Assembly (NCBI GenBank): GCA_003164035.1
Contig: PLRS01000141.1
Coordinates: forward strand, 24,436-88,435
Length of the DNA: 64,000 bases
DNA from: Bryobacterales bacterium
GTDB lineage: Bacteria > Acidobacteriota > Terriglobia > Bryobacterales > Bryobacteraceae
Reading direction: 5' to 3'
Shown: positions 8,830 to 17,241 of the stretch, one piece after another
Layout of the letters: the number at the start of each line of letters is the position of its first letter
Numbering within the stretch: the stretch's first letter is position 1
Translations under genes and position numbers: made by a program
The notes under the pieces: generated by a model
Database searches by the model: none
What the model was told of the DNA's origin: nothing
The model's input: only the letters and a program-made list of their open reading frames with translations

Positions 8830-9420
8830 ATGAAAACACCACTCTCCGCCGAGGCGCTTGACCTTGTTTTTCGTCAGGCCCGCACCTACCACGGGTGGCT
8901 GCCCGACCCCGTGGAACCGAAGCTGTTACAGGATTTGTACGATCTGGTGAAGCTGGGGCCGACCTCCGCCAACTGCTCGCCGGCCCGCCTGGTTTTTCTC
9001 ACCACGCCTGCCGCCAAACAGCGCCTGTTGCCGGCACTGATGCCAGGCAACGTGCCGCAGGTGCAGCAGGCGCCGGTGACCGCCATCGTGGCTTGGGACA
9101 ACGAATTCCATGAAAAACTGCCCCGGCTGTTTCCTTATGCCGACGCCCGCGCCTGGTTCACCGGTAACGCCAAGCTGATTCATGACACCGCATTTCGAAA
9201 CTCGTCCCTGGAAGGCGCCTACCTGATTCTGGCGGCGCGGTCGCTTGGCCTGGACACCGGCCCCATGTCGGGCTTCGACCCGGCTAAATTGGATGCCGAA
9301 TTCTTCCCCAACGGCAAATGGAACTCGAATTTCATCTGCAACCTGGGCTACGGCGACCCGTCCTCTCTACACCCACGCGCCCCGCGCCTGGAATTCGACG
9401 AAGCCTGCCAGATTCTGTAA
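8830..9420 (+). CDS. rutE: RutE-like malonic semialdehyde reductase (nitroreductase family)
   Basis: A 196-residue FMN-dependent nitroreductase-fold protein, colinear with E. coli RutE along its whole length. Shared blocks are KLGPTSANCSPARLVF (residues 41-56), APVTAIVAWDNEFHEKLP, LFPYADARAWFT, TAFRNSSLEGAYLI and ALGLDTGPMSGFD (here SLGLDTGPMSGFD). RutE reduces malonic semialdehyde to 3-hydroxypropionate in pyrimidine degradation. No other rut gene is adjacent, so the physiological substrate here is uncertain. A GGGAGA ribosome-binding site precedes the ATG. It converges on the TonB-dependent receptor gene, with a perfect hairpin between them. Confidence 0.88.
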   Translation: MKTPLSAEALDLVFRQARTYHGWLPDPVEPKLLQDLYDLVKLGPTSANCSPARLVFLTTPAAKQRLLPALMPGNVPQVQQAPVTAIVAWDNEFHEKLPRLFPYADARAWFTGNAKLIHDTAFRNSSLEGAYLILAARSLGLDTGPMSGFDPAKLDAEFFPNGKWNSNFICNLGYGDPSSLHPRAPRLEFDEACQIL

Positions 9421-9425
9421 GACTA

Positions 9426-9453
9426 GTGGGACAGGCCGGGAGGCCTGTCCCAC
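9426..9453. terminator. Perfect hairpin between convergent genes
   Basis: GTGGGACAGGCC pairs with GGCCTGTCCCAC: 12 bp, loop GGGA. It lies 5 bp after the rutE stop and 17 bp from the receptor stop. There is no T-run on either side, so it may be a factor-dependent bidirectional terminator. It also resembles the GTGGGGCAGG palindromes elsewhere in the window. Confidence 0.5.
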
Positions 9454-9470
9454 GAGATCCGGCGCGCGCC

Positions 9471-12400
9471 TTAGAAGTTCAGCCGCAGGGCCATCTGGAT
9501 CAGCCGGGGAGTGTTGAGCTGGCCGCTGACGACGCCAAATAGCGAGCTGCCCAACTGGTTGCCTGGCGGGTTGAACTGCACGCGGTTGAACAGGTTGTAG
9601 AGTTCCGCCCGGTAGGAAAGTGAAAAGCGCTCGGTGATTTTGGTGTCCTTCGTCAGGGAGAAGTCCCAGTTGTTGATTCCCAGGGTGCGGGCACGCGAAT
9701 CGGCGCGAGGCTCATCGCCGAACCCGAACGAGGAGGGCTGACTGTAGCAGGAAGTGTTGAACCATTCGCTCAGCTTGGCGGTGGCGGCGGCGCTAATCGT
9801 CGGATCGCAACCGGCGGTGATGTTGGGCCGCGGCGCCCCGGCGTTAAAGTACGTGCTCAGAGAGGTCGGCTGGGCGAGTATGGGGATCGGGAAGCCCGAC
9901 TGGAAGGTCGTGATGCCGCTGATTCCCCAACCGGAAACGAGCTTGTTGAGGGGTCCCGTGGCGCCGGATAGGAGCTTTTGACCGCGCCCAAGAGGCAGGG
10001 GCATCACATAGCTGACCACGCCGCGGAAGGGAGCGTTATAGCTGAGCTCGGAGCGGTCCCCGCGAAGGTTGTAATAATCCTGGGTTTCGCCGGGCTGGTA
10101 GTATTCGCTGTAGCCGGTCATGGTATCGGCGTTGCCGATGTTCTTGGCGTACTCGAAGGAAACCAGCAGCGTACCGCCACCGTGGAAATGTTTCTGGACC
10201 CTGGACTGCAAGGCGTGGTAGACGCTATCGAAGGCAGCCGTGCTGGCGGAGTAGACGCCGGTGTATTGGGGGTAGGGGAGCAGGAGCTGACCATATTGAA
10301 CGGTGGGCAGCGCCAACGGGCCGGCTTTTACGAGCCCGTAGAACGGATTGGGAACCTGTTGCAGCAGTTGGCTTCCCAGAGAGAGGTCCGAATAGGGGAT
10401 CTGGTCGAAGCCCATGCCGTTGCAAATGAGGCCGCCGGCATCGTACAGGTGAACGCCACGGTTGCCCACGTAGGCAAGCTCCAGCGCGAACCCTCCGGGC
10501 AGTTGGCGTTGCAGGTCGATGTTCCAGTTCATCATGTACGGTGTACGGTCGTTGGGAATATCGGTTACCACCGACTCGCCCAAAGTCAGGGTCTCGTAGC
10601 TGGAGTTGCGGAGCGGGAGCGGGAGCAGGCCGTTCGGGAACGGATTGTTGAACGTGGCCACGGGCGTGAAACCGCCGTCGAGCGTCGGCACCCAGGGAGT
10701 GGCCGAGTTATTGATTGGGCTGGCATAAGGGTTCCCGTTCTGTACGGTGTAGCCGGGCGTATAAAACACCCCGAACGCGGATCGAACCACGGTCTTTTCG
10801 GTGGCGCGCCACGCCACGCCGACGCGCGGCGAGAAAAGCTTCCAGTGAGGCTGCTGGCCAAGCCGGCTGGAATACCGCGGCGAGTTTACCAGCACCACAT
10901 CGCCGGGGTAGTTCAGGCCGGCGGCCTGTAAAGCCGGGTTAGTGGCGCCGGGCTCCCAGACCGTGTTCCAATCGTGTTTCTCGGTCCAGTAGCCGGTGTA
11001 TTCCCAACGCATGCCAATATTCAAGGTGAGCTTATTGGTGGCCCGGAACGCGTCGTTGATGTAGGCTCCGGCATAGTGCTGCTCGCCATACGGAGTGTCG
11101 GTGTTGGTTTCGTTTCCGGAATTTCCCAAACCCAGAAGGTACGATGCGTAGGCGTTGCCGGTGCTGCCGGGGGATAGCGGATTGGCCGCCGTAAACGCGG
11201 TGGTGAAGTTAAAGACATTGGCGTTGCCGCCTTCCTGGCCGTAGGCGGCAATCTCGCGCCGGATCTCCGCGCCGAAATGCAGCGTGTGGCGGCCGAGGGT
11301 CTTGGTTATCCCTCCGTTCAGCGATTGGCTATCGGAAATCTGCTGCAAGAACAGGCCCGCGAAGCGGCTGCCGCCCGCACTGTAACCCGGCACCACAACC
11401 TCCGGCGTCTGCGAGTGCAGCAGGCCAGCCGTGGTGGCAGCGGGCCAGCCGATCGCGGAGGTGAGGTTGATCCCCTGTTCCCACGATGTGCGCGTGGAGT
11501 AGTCCCGCAAAACTCCGATGTTGATATCCAACACGGTGGTTGGACTCAGCGAGTAAGTATCGCCGATCACGCCCTGGTCGGACTGAGAGATGCTCCTGGT
11601 CATCTGAAGGTTAGTTCCATAGATGTCGACCGGCTTGGTCCACGGGTTGACGCCGGTGTAGCGAACGAACAGGTGCTGCTTGTCGCTGATGTTCTGATCG
11701 AGCCGGGCGCTCTGCTGGTTACTGTCGGAGCCGGTGGTGTAGTTGACGATGAAGTTGTTGACCAGGCCAGGCTGGTTGGGGATGTTCCACCAGTTGTTGA
11801 GAAGCGCCGACGTCGGGTTCAGCCGGTTGGAGGGGATGATGTTGCCGGGGAACGGCGTGCGGCCGGAAGTGACACCGGCTGGGCAGGTCGGCAGCCCCTG
11901 TCCGCCGCAGGTGGTGGTCGCCGGGTCGTAGATTACCGCGCTCAGGGCGGAGAGGTTTCCACCGCGCTCGGCGACGGTGGGGAAGGTGTCGGTGCCGGTT
12001 GTCCCGGTGCGGATGCGATTGCCTTCATAAAGCAGGAACGCGAAGGTTTTGTTCTTGCGGATCGGGCCGCCGACGTTTACGCCGAACTGGTTCTGGCTGT
12101 ATGCCGGCCGCGGCAGCCCGGCCTTGTTGCTAAAGAAGGTGGAAGCGTTGAGGAGCTTGTTGCGCAGGTAGTCGTAAGCCGTGCCGTGGAACTCGTTGGC
12201 CCCCGATTTAGTCGAGAGGTTGATGACGCCGTCCAGTGTGCCGCCGTATTCCGGACCGACGCTATGCGACATGACCTGGAATTCCAGGATCAGGTCCTGG
12301 GCGGGCTCGAAGGCGGCGGTGTTGAGCTTGACGTTCATGAACGGAGCGCCGTCCACCCAGGTGACGCCCTGGTTCGCCAAGCCACCGGAGATCTGGAAGT

Positions 12401-12962
12401 TGAGCGAGCCGGCCAGCGCGCCGTTCTGCGGTACCACCCCCGGCGCCAGCGCGATGAGCGCGAATACGTTGCGCCCGTTGAGCGGCATATCGGTGACGAT
12501 GCGGCCCTCCACCACCTGGGCTTCGGCCGCGTTTTCGGTTTGTAACAGAGGTGTCTCCGCGGTGACTTCCAGGTTCTGGTCGACAGTGCCGACCTGCATG
12601 ACGGCGTCTATGCGGACCACGTTCTGGGTTTCCACCTGGACGGTATCGCGGGTGAGGTGCTTGAAGCCGGACTTTTCAACCTCCAGTTTGTAGTTTCCCG
12701 GGACCAGGTTGACAAATTGGTAGCTGCCGCTGACATCGGTTTCGGCGGACCGGTGTTCGGTAGTTCCCAGATTGGTGAGCGTCACGGCCGCGCCGGGGAT
12801 ACTGCTGGAGCTGGCATCGGTGACCGTCCCGACGATCGAACCATACGACGTTTGGGCCGGTGCAGGCGAGGCAACAGCCATCAGCACGGCTGCCAAAACG
12901 CCGGTCGACAGCGTGCCTGGGAAAGCTAACGTAGCACTCCACTCGCGAATTTTGCGGGTCAT
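9471..12962 (-). CDS. Oar-like TonB-dependent receptor with N-terminal carboxypeptidase-regulatory domain
   Basis: A 1163-residue outer-membrane protein. The signal peptide covers about residues 1-37 (ends ASPAPAQ). A carboxypeptidase-regulatory domain follows at about 38-125 (GSIVGTVTDASSSSIPGAAV ... GSYQFVNLVPGNYKLEVEKSG), then a plug-like region (LPLNGRNVFALIALAPGVVP; WVDGAPFMN) and a long beta-barrel ending in Phe (RLIQMALRLNF), as outer-membrane barrels do. This architecture is highly expanded in Solibacter-type acidobacteria and is thought to take up polymers or oligosaccharides. The start at 12962 has AAGGAG 6-7 bases upstream. The gene is divergent from a membrane-anchored regulator-like gene, which may control it. 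Substrate unknown. Confidence 0.92.
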   Translation of the reverse strand: MTRKIREWSATLAFPGTLSTGVLAAVLMAVASPAPAQTSYGSIVGTVTDASSSSIPGAAVTLTNLGTTEHRSAETDVSGSYQFVNLVPGNYKLEVEKSGFKHLTRDTVQVETQNVVRIDAVMQVGTVDQNLEVTAETPLLQTENAAEAQVVEGRIVTDMPLNGRNVFALIALAPGVVPQNGALAGSLNFQISGGLANQGVTWVDGAPFMNVKLNTAAFEPAQDLILEFQVMSHSVGPEYGGTLDGVINLSTKSGANEFHGTAYDYLRNKLLNASTFFSNKAGLPRPAYSQNQFGVNVGGPIRKNKTFAFLLYEGNRIRTGTTGTDTFPTVAERGGNLSALSAVIYDPATTTCGGQGLPTCPAGVTSGRTPFPGNIIPSNRLNPTSALLNNWWNIPNQPGLVNNFIVNYTTGSDSNQQSARLDQNISDKQHLFVRYTGVNPWTKPVDIYGTNLQMTRSISQSDQGVIGDTYSLSPTTVLDINIGVLRDYSTRTSWEQGINLTSAIGWPAATTAGLLHSQTPEVVVPGYSAGGSRFAGLFLQQISDSQSLNGGITKTLGRHTLHFGAEIRREIAAYGQEGGNANVFNFTTAFTAANPLSPGSTGNAYASYLLGLGNSGNETNTDTPYGEQHYAGAYINDAFRATNKLTLNIGMRWEYTGYWTEKHDWNTVWEPGATNPALQAAGLNYPGDVVLVNSPRYSSRLGQQPHWKLFSPRVGVAWRATEKTVVRSAFGVFYTPGYTVQNGNPYASPINNSATPWVPTLDGGFTPVATFNNPFPNGLLPLPLRNSSYETLTLGESVVTDIPNDRTPYMMNWNIDLQRQLPGGFALELAYVGNRGVHLYDAGGLICNGMGFDQIPYSDLSLGSQLLQQVPNPFYGLVKAGPLALPTVQYGQLLLPYPQYTGVYSASTAAFDSVYHALQSRVQKHFHGGGTLLVSFEYAKNIGNADTMTGYSEYYQPGETQDYYNLRGDRSELSYNAPFRGVVSYVMPLPLGRGQKLLSGATGPLNKLVSGWGISGITTFQSGFPIPILAQPTSLSTYFNAGAPRPNITAGCDPTISAAATAKLSEWFNTSCYSQPSSFGFGDEPRADSRARTLGINNWDFSLTKDTKITERFSLSYRAELYNLFNRVQFNPPGNQLGSSLFGVVSGQLNTPRLIQMALRLNF

Positions 12963-13242
12963 GACCTTCTCCTTAGTAAGCTCGAACCAGTCCACGCCGG
13001 TATCGACGTCTTGAAAGTATCCTCTCTTAAAGGCCCCACCATCTCAGTTACGACAGCGGATTGATCGGGCCACCCCATTCTGCCCGGCCGACATCCGGAT
13101 CTTTGGCGTAATTGTGAAGCGGGCCAGACCGAACAAACCAGCACATACAAGCAAAAACAAGGGTCAAAGACGTTACGTAACAATTTGTATTTTAGGCCTC
13201 AAGGCGATATACTCCCTCCTAGCCTGGAGGGTGGCAAGGGTG
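12963..13242. promoter_or_regulatory. Intergenic region between the divergent receptor and regulator-like genes
   Basis: 280 bp that should contain both divergent promoters. The Shine-Dalgarno AAGGAG of the receptor and GGAGGG/AAGGG upstream of ATG 13243 are visible. I see no clear -10/-35 pair, inverted repeat or repeat element. Confidence 0.35.
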
Positions 13243-14556
13243 ATGGTGCCGTCGTCAGTTTCCGTGACCTCCGACGACAAGCGGCGGGCGGTCGACCAAG
13301 TTCTAGCCAGTCAGACTCTTAACCGGTGTGAGCAACTCAAGAGGATACTGTCCTACGTTTGTGCAAAGGATATCGAGGGGCGATCGCAAGAAATAACCGA
13401 GTATTCGCTGGGAGTTGAGGCACTGGGAAGGAGCGCCAGTTTTTCTCCGGGCGAGGATTCGTCGGTGCGGAGCCGGACGCATGCCCTGCGGAAGAAGCTG
13501 CAGGAGTATTACCTGGTGGAGGCTCCCGAGGCCGATATCCGCATCGATATTCCGAGGGGCACTTACGGTCCGCAATACATCCGTGGTCACGTTCCCAACG
13601 GGGCAGCGGCGGCGGCCCGGCCGGTCCAGCCGCTGCGCCGGCAATGGCTGGCGCGAGCCATTGCGGCGTTTGCCTGCGGGGTGCTCTTGACGGTTGCTCT
13701 CGGCTACGGTCTGCGGCGCTCGTTGGTGCCGGCGGCGATACGCGCCGGAATCCCAGCCATCGTGAAAGAGGCGTGGGGACCGCTGCTCGGCGGTGACGAG
13801 GTGCTGGTGGTGATCGCCACGCCCGCACAGCTTTTCTTGCGGGACTACGGTGGCATGCCCACGCCCACGGCCCCGGCCGGGGTGCCGCGGATCAATCAGA
13901 CGCCCGACATTCTGAGCGTGTATGGGCGGCGGCAGCCAGTCTCCGCGCACACGAGACTGCTGTTCCACCCGAATCAAAGCTCCCCGCTTTGGGGAGACGC
14001 GGACGGCGCCATGTCGGTAGTTGCGCTGCTGGCCTCTTACCGTGTGAGCTACCGGGTCCTGCCGGAGCGGCTCATCCAGCCGTACATGCTACACAATCGA
14101 AACGTCCTGCTTTTTGGCAGGCCCGAATACAGCCAGGCGGTTCGACTGCTTTTGGCGGATGCGCCTTTCGTGATCGAGTACAACCCGGAAATACGTTCCT
14201 GGGGGGTGCGCAACCGTTCGCCGAAGAACGGGGAGCCGGCCTTTTTTCAGGCACGTACGGAAGAAAACACCACGCAGGAGGTCTACGGATTGCTGACGGT
14301 GCTGTCAAGCGACGCGCCGGCCGGCGGCAGCCGAAGGACCGTGATCTTCTCGGGGGTCACCACGGCGGGAGCAAAAGCCGCGGAAGAATTTTTTGCCGCG
14401 CCGGAGACCTTGAACGAACTGAAGGCCCGCTTCCGCCGGGACGGGCTGAGCGGGTGGCCGCGCGCCTGGCAAGTGGTGCTGAAGACGCGCGTTGCCGCCG
14501 ATGCCACGCTGTTGATGGACTTCAGCTACGCGGCCTACCGGGTGCTTGAGAAGTGA
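13243..14556 (+). CDS. Membrane-anchored regulator-like protein
   Basis: A 437-residue protein. The N-terminal 115 residues resemble the segment found at the front of many acidobacterial TPR and cyclase-like proteins: RILSYVC at 35-41, then SFSPGEDSSVRSRTHALRKKL at about 67-87 and DIPRGTYGPQY at 102-112, a likely helical DNA- or protein-binding module. One transmembrane helix follows at about residues 135-157. The remaining 280 residues are outside the membrane and show VLVVIATPAQLFLRDYGGMPTP and similar alpha/beta stretches with no motif I recognise. The topology (cytoplasmic module, one helix, outer sensor) suggests one-component signalling. It is divergent from the Oar-like receptor. An upstream in-frame start at 13114 lacks a ribosome-binding site. 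Confidence 0.65.
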   Translation: MVPSSVSVTSDDKRRAVDQVLASQTLNRCEQLKRILSYVCAKDIEGRSQEITEYSLGVEALGRSASFSPGEDSSVRSRTHALRKKLQEYYLVEAPEADIRIDIPRGTYGPQYIRGHVPNGAAAAARPVQPLRRQWLARAIAAFACGVLLTVALGYGLRRSLVPAAIRAGIPAIVKEAWGPLLGGDEVLVVIATPAQLFLRDYGGMPTPTAPAGVPRINQTPDILSVYGRRQPVSAHTRLLFHPNQSSPLWGDADGAMSVVALLASYRVSYRVLPERLIQPYMLHNRNVLLFGRPEYSQAVRLLLADAPFVIEYNPEIRSWGVRNRSPKNGEPAFFQARTEENTTQEVYGLLTVLSSDAPAGGSRRTVIFSGVTTAGAKAAEEFFAAPETLNELKARFRRDGLSGWPRAWQVVLKTRVAADATLLMDFSYAAYRVLEK

Positions 14557-14640
14557 CCGCGGGCTGCGCCAAGTCCCGGGATACATCCGACGGCGGAAAT
14601 ACGGCGCGGACGCGGGCGTTCGCCGCACGTTACCGCACGC

Positions 14641-14646
14641 TATAAT
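14641..14646 (+). promoter_or_regulatory. Consensus -10 box before the nuclease-like gene
   Basis: TATAAT lies 10 bases before ATG 14657, which places the transcription start about 3-4 bases before the start codon. No Shine-Dalgarno sequence fits in the leader. Confidence 0.5.
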
Positions 14647-14656
14647 CCGGTTTCCG

Positions 14657-16174
14657 ATGCCAGCCAACCAAACCGGCGGCGGCGCCGGCGCGGAAGAAAT
14701 GCGCCGGGCGATTGCCGCCTTCGTCGCCAGTGCGCGGCAACCGGCGCTGCTCGAACCCGGGGAAGAATTGTTGCCCATCGGCGCGGAGAACTTCCTTTTG
14801 GAAGCGCGTCCGCGCGGTTTGACGATGCAGGCCTGGGACCGCACGCGCAACCTGACGCGGCGCGTCGTCGCGATCAAAGCTTCCTCGGCCGGCAAATTGG
14901 AGCTGGTGGTGGAGCACTTCGCCAAACGGGAAGGCACGGTCTACCTGCTGGACCTGGCGCGGCATTCCGGCGCCGAGATGGGGCGGCGCAGCGGGCGCCT
15001 GGTATTCCGGGAACGCTTCCGGTTGTTCCTGCGCCGCCAGTTTCCAGGTTGGAAGTTGGCGGAGCTGAGCGCCGAAGCCAACCTGGAGTTCAGCCTTTCG
15101 CCGGTCTTCCCGCGCGCTTTGCTTCGCGATGGGCGCAAGGGGTGGGCCGCCATCGCGTGTCCGCCCGAGGGCGACGCGGCGGCGCTGGTTTCGTTCGGCC
15201 TGATCTGGCTCGCGTATCTGCGAGGCCGCGAGCGCCGGGTGGCGATGGAGGGCCTGGTCTTGTACGTGCCGTCGGGCGCCGAGCGCGCGCCCGCGCTTCG
15301 CCTGCTGTGTCTCGATCGCGAGACCGCCCGCTTCGAGCTGTTCCGCTATACCGAAGAGGATTCGGTGCTGGCGGTGGACCCGCGCGACCACGGCAATCTG
15401 GATACGCGCGTGGAGGTTTGCCGCGGCGCGGCCGAGCCGCCATCGCCGGGGTGGGACCGGATCGCCGCGCAGCCCGGGGTGGAGCGCGTGGTGAAGCACG
15501 ATGGCCGGGTAAGCCTGCGGGTTCACGGCCTGGAATTCGCCGAGTGCGCGGATGGCGAGTGGCGGTTTGGCTTGGGCCTTGGGTCGGGCCAGCGGCAGGT
15601 GGCCCGCGAGCATCACCTGGGCGAGATCGAGCGCCTGGCCGAAGTGTTGGCCCAGGCGCGCGCGGCGGGCGCCGGCAGCCGGCAGCACCCGCTCTATCGG
15701 CAGTCGCCCGAGGCATGGCTGGAATCGCAGGCGCGCGCGAACCTGGCAGTGCTGGATGCCAGCCTGCTGCCCGCACCCGTCTATGACCAGGTTCCCGCGT
15801 TTGCCGGAGGGGAGCGCGGTTTGATGGACCTGGTGGCCGCCGATAGCCGTGGACGGCTGGCGGTGATCGAGCTCAAGGCAACCGCCGACCTGCACCTGCC
15901 GCTGCAAGCGCTGGACTATTGGATCCGCGTCAAATGGCACCTGGACCGCGGCGAGTTTGCCACGCGCGGCTACTTTCCCGGCCTCACGCTAAGCGCCGAG
16001 CCGCCGCGCCTGCTGCTGGTGGCCCCGGCGCTGGAATTCCATCCCACCACCGAAACCATCCTGAGCTTCTTCGATCCCAAAATCGAAGTCGAGCGGATTG
16101 GCGTGGGCGAGGACTGGCGGTCCGAGCTACGAGTGATGTTCCGGCTGAAAGGGGCGGATCGGCCGGGGTTGTGA
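14657..16174 (+). CDS. Large protein with a C-terminal PD-(D/E)XK nuclease-like domain
   Basis: A 505-residue soluble protein with no signal peptide. The C-terminal part (about residues 385-430) reads RGLMDLVAADSRGRLAVIELKAT followed by QALDYW. This is the D ... E-x-K core with the downstream Q-x-x-x-Y/W helix seen in RecB-, NucS- and NERD-like nucleases. The preceding 380 residues are Arg-rich alpha/beta sequence with no family I recognise. The whole is not an evident restriction enzyme: no methylase or specificity subunit is adjacent. A perfect TATAAT at 14641-14646 is followed by only 10 bases before the ATG, so the mRNA would be almost leaderless. It might act in DNA repair or as a nuclease-fold regulator. 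Confidence 0.65.
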   Translation: MPANQTGGGAGAEEMRRAIAAFVASARQPALLEPGEELLPIGAENFLLEARPRGLTMQAWDRTRNLTRRVVAIKASSAGKLELVVEHFAKREGTVYLLDLARHSGAEMGRRSGRLVFRERFRLFLRRQFPGWKLAELSAEANLEFSLSPVFPRALLRDGRKGWAAIACPPEGDAAALVSFGLIWLAYLRGRERRVAMEGLVLYVPSGAERAPALRLLCLDRETARFELFRYTEEDSVLAVDPRDHGNLDTRVEVCRGAAEPPSPGWDRIAAQPGVERVVKHDGRVSLRVHGLEFAECADGEWRFGLGLGSGQRQVAREHHLGEIERLAEVLAQARAAGAGSRQHPLYRQSPEAWLESQARANLAVLDASLLPAPVYDQVPAFAGGERGLMDLVAADSRGRLAVIELKATADLHLPLQALDYWIRVKWHLDRGEFATRGYFPGLTLSAEPPRLLLVAPALEFHPTTETILSFFDPKIEVERIGVGEDWRSELRVMFRLKGADRPGL

Positions 16175-16581
16175 AGAGGGCGGTGGGTCGCGATTGGCGC
16201 GCATCTCAGACAGCCGACTCGGTGCGTTCAACTGCCGGCCATCGGGTGACCGCTCAGAGTCCGAACTGAAGTCGCCCCGGCAGTTTCTCGCCATGAAAGA
16301 AAATGGGCAGAGCCCTCTTTCGTGGAGCGGACTCTCAGTCTGCCACGCCGGGACTCAGCCCGGCGCTTGTCTCGCATAGGCTGTTATGCAACGGGAACGG
16401 CCCGCGCCTCTGGTTGCGGCTCGCTGGCTGCCCGAGCCTGGCCCAACCCAAATTCCACGCCGTCAGGATCTCGGAGACCAGACCCGCTTCGGACCGGTCG
16501 TCCCGTTTCGGCCCCACAAAGCGGCCTCGCGACTCCATCAAGTTAAACTATGGCTGGAGTTCAAGGTCCTCGGAGGTGCCC
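16175..16581. other. Gene-free stretch with a small palindrome
   Basis: About 400 bp with no supportable coding frame. GCCGGGACTCAGCCCGGC around 16347-16366 forms a short hairpin. The rest looks like degraded intergenic DNA. The promoter of the next gene is at its right end. Confidence 0.4.
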
Positions 16582-16587
16582 TAAAAT
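16582..16587 (+). promoter_or_regulatory. -10 box of a probable leaderless promoter
   Basis: TAAAAT is separated by six bases (AGCCGT) from ATG 16594, the same geometry as at moeA. Confidence 0.45.
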
Positions 16588-16593
16588 AGCCGT

Positions 16594-17154
16594 ATGGGCA
16601 AACCGGCAACATTGCTCCAAGGGTTATGCGGTCACGCGTTGTCGCTTGGCGCTGAGTCGATTGGGGTCGAGCACAAAGACGGCCGGGATTGCGTGTTCGC
16701 CTATAAGGGCGGCGACGGCTTCAAGATCGCGAATTACGCGAGCTCCAGCGCGGATGGGAAAGAGCTGCGCGGGAACCTTTACGCCGCCGCCAAGAAACCG
16801 GTTCGCACCGTCATCGGCGGACAGGTCTATATTCTCAAAGTACGCCTCGTCGAAAGCTTCGGCGAGGACGCCTTCGAGGTAAGCATCGATCCGGCGCCGA
16901 AGCCCGATCCGGCCATGGCGCCGCGATTCACCGCGAAACAGGGACAATATCTCGCCTTCATCTACAACTACACCAAGATTCACCGCCAGGCCCCCGCCGA
17001 GGCCGACCTGGAGCGCTACTTTCGGGTATCCCCACCTTCGATTCACGAAATGATTAAGACCCTGGAGCGCAACAGCCTCATCGAAAGAACCCCTGGGCAG
17101 GCCCGTTCCATTCGCCTCCTGGTGCAACCGGAACATCTGCCGCGATTGGACTAG
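16594..17154 (+). CDS. Protein with C-terminal LexA/MarR-like winged helix
   Basis: A 186-residue cytoplasmic protein. Residues 111-178 (FTAKQGQYLAFIYNYTKIH, then AEADLERYFRVSPPSIHEMI, then IERTPGQARSIRLLV) form a winged-helix domain like the N-terminal DNA-binding domain of LexA; similar short proteins occur in cyanobacteria and acidobacteria. The first 105 residues (MGKPATLLQGLCGHALSLGA ... VYILKVRLVESFGEDAFEVSI) look like an alpha/beta or beta-barrel module I cannot name. There is no protease dyad, so it is not LexA. It could be a transcription factor joined to a sensor or nucleotide-binding part. The promoter appears leaderless. Confidence 0.7.
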   Translation: MGKPATLLQGLCGHALSLGAESIGVEHKDGRDCVFAYKGGDGFKIANYASSSADGKELRGNLYAAAKKPVRTVIGGQVYILKVRLVESFGEDAFEVSIDPAPKPDPAMAPRFTAKQGQYLAFIYNYTKIHRQAPAEADLERYFRVSPPSIHEMIKTLERNSLIERTPGQARSIRLLVQPEHLPRLD

Positions 17155-17241
17155 GGGCACGAATAGGCCGCTTGGCTGGCGCCTCGCAACGCGGTGATAA
17201 CGGGATCTGGCGACTTTCGCTGGGAAACCCGGCCCGTTTTC

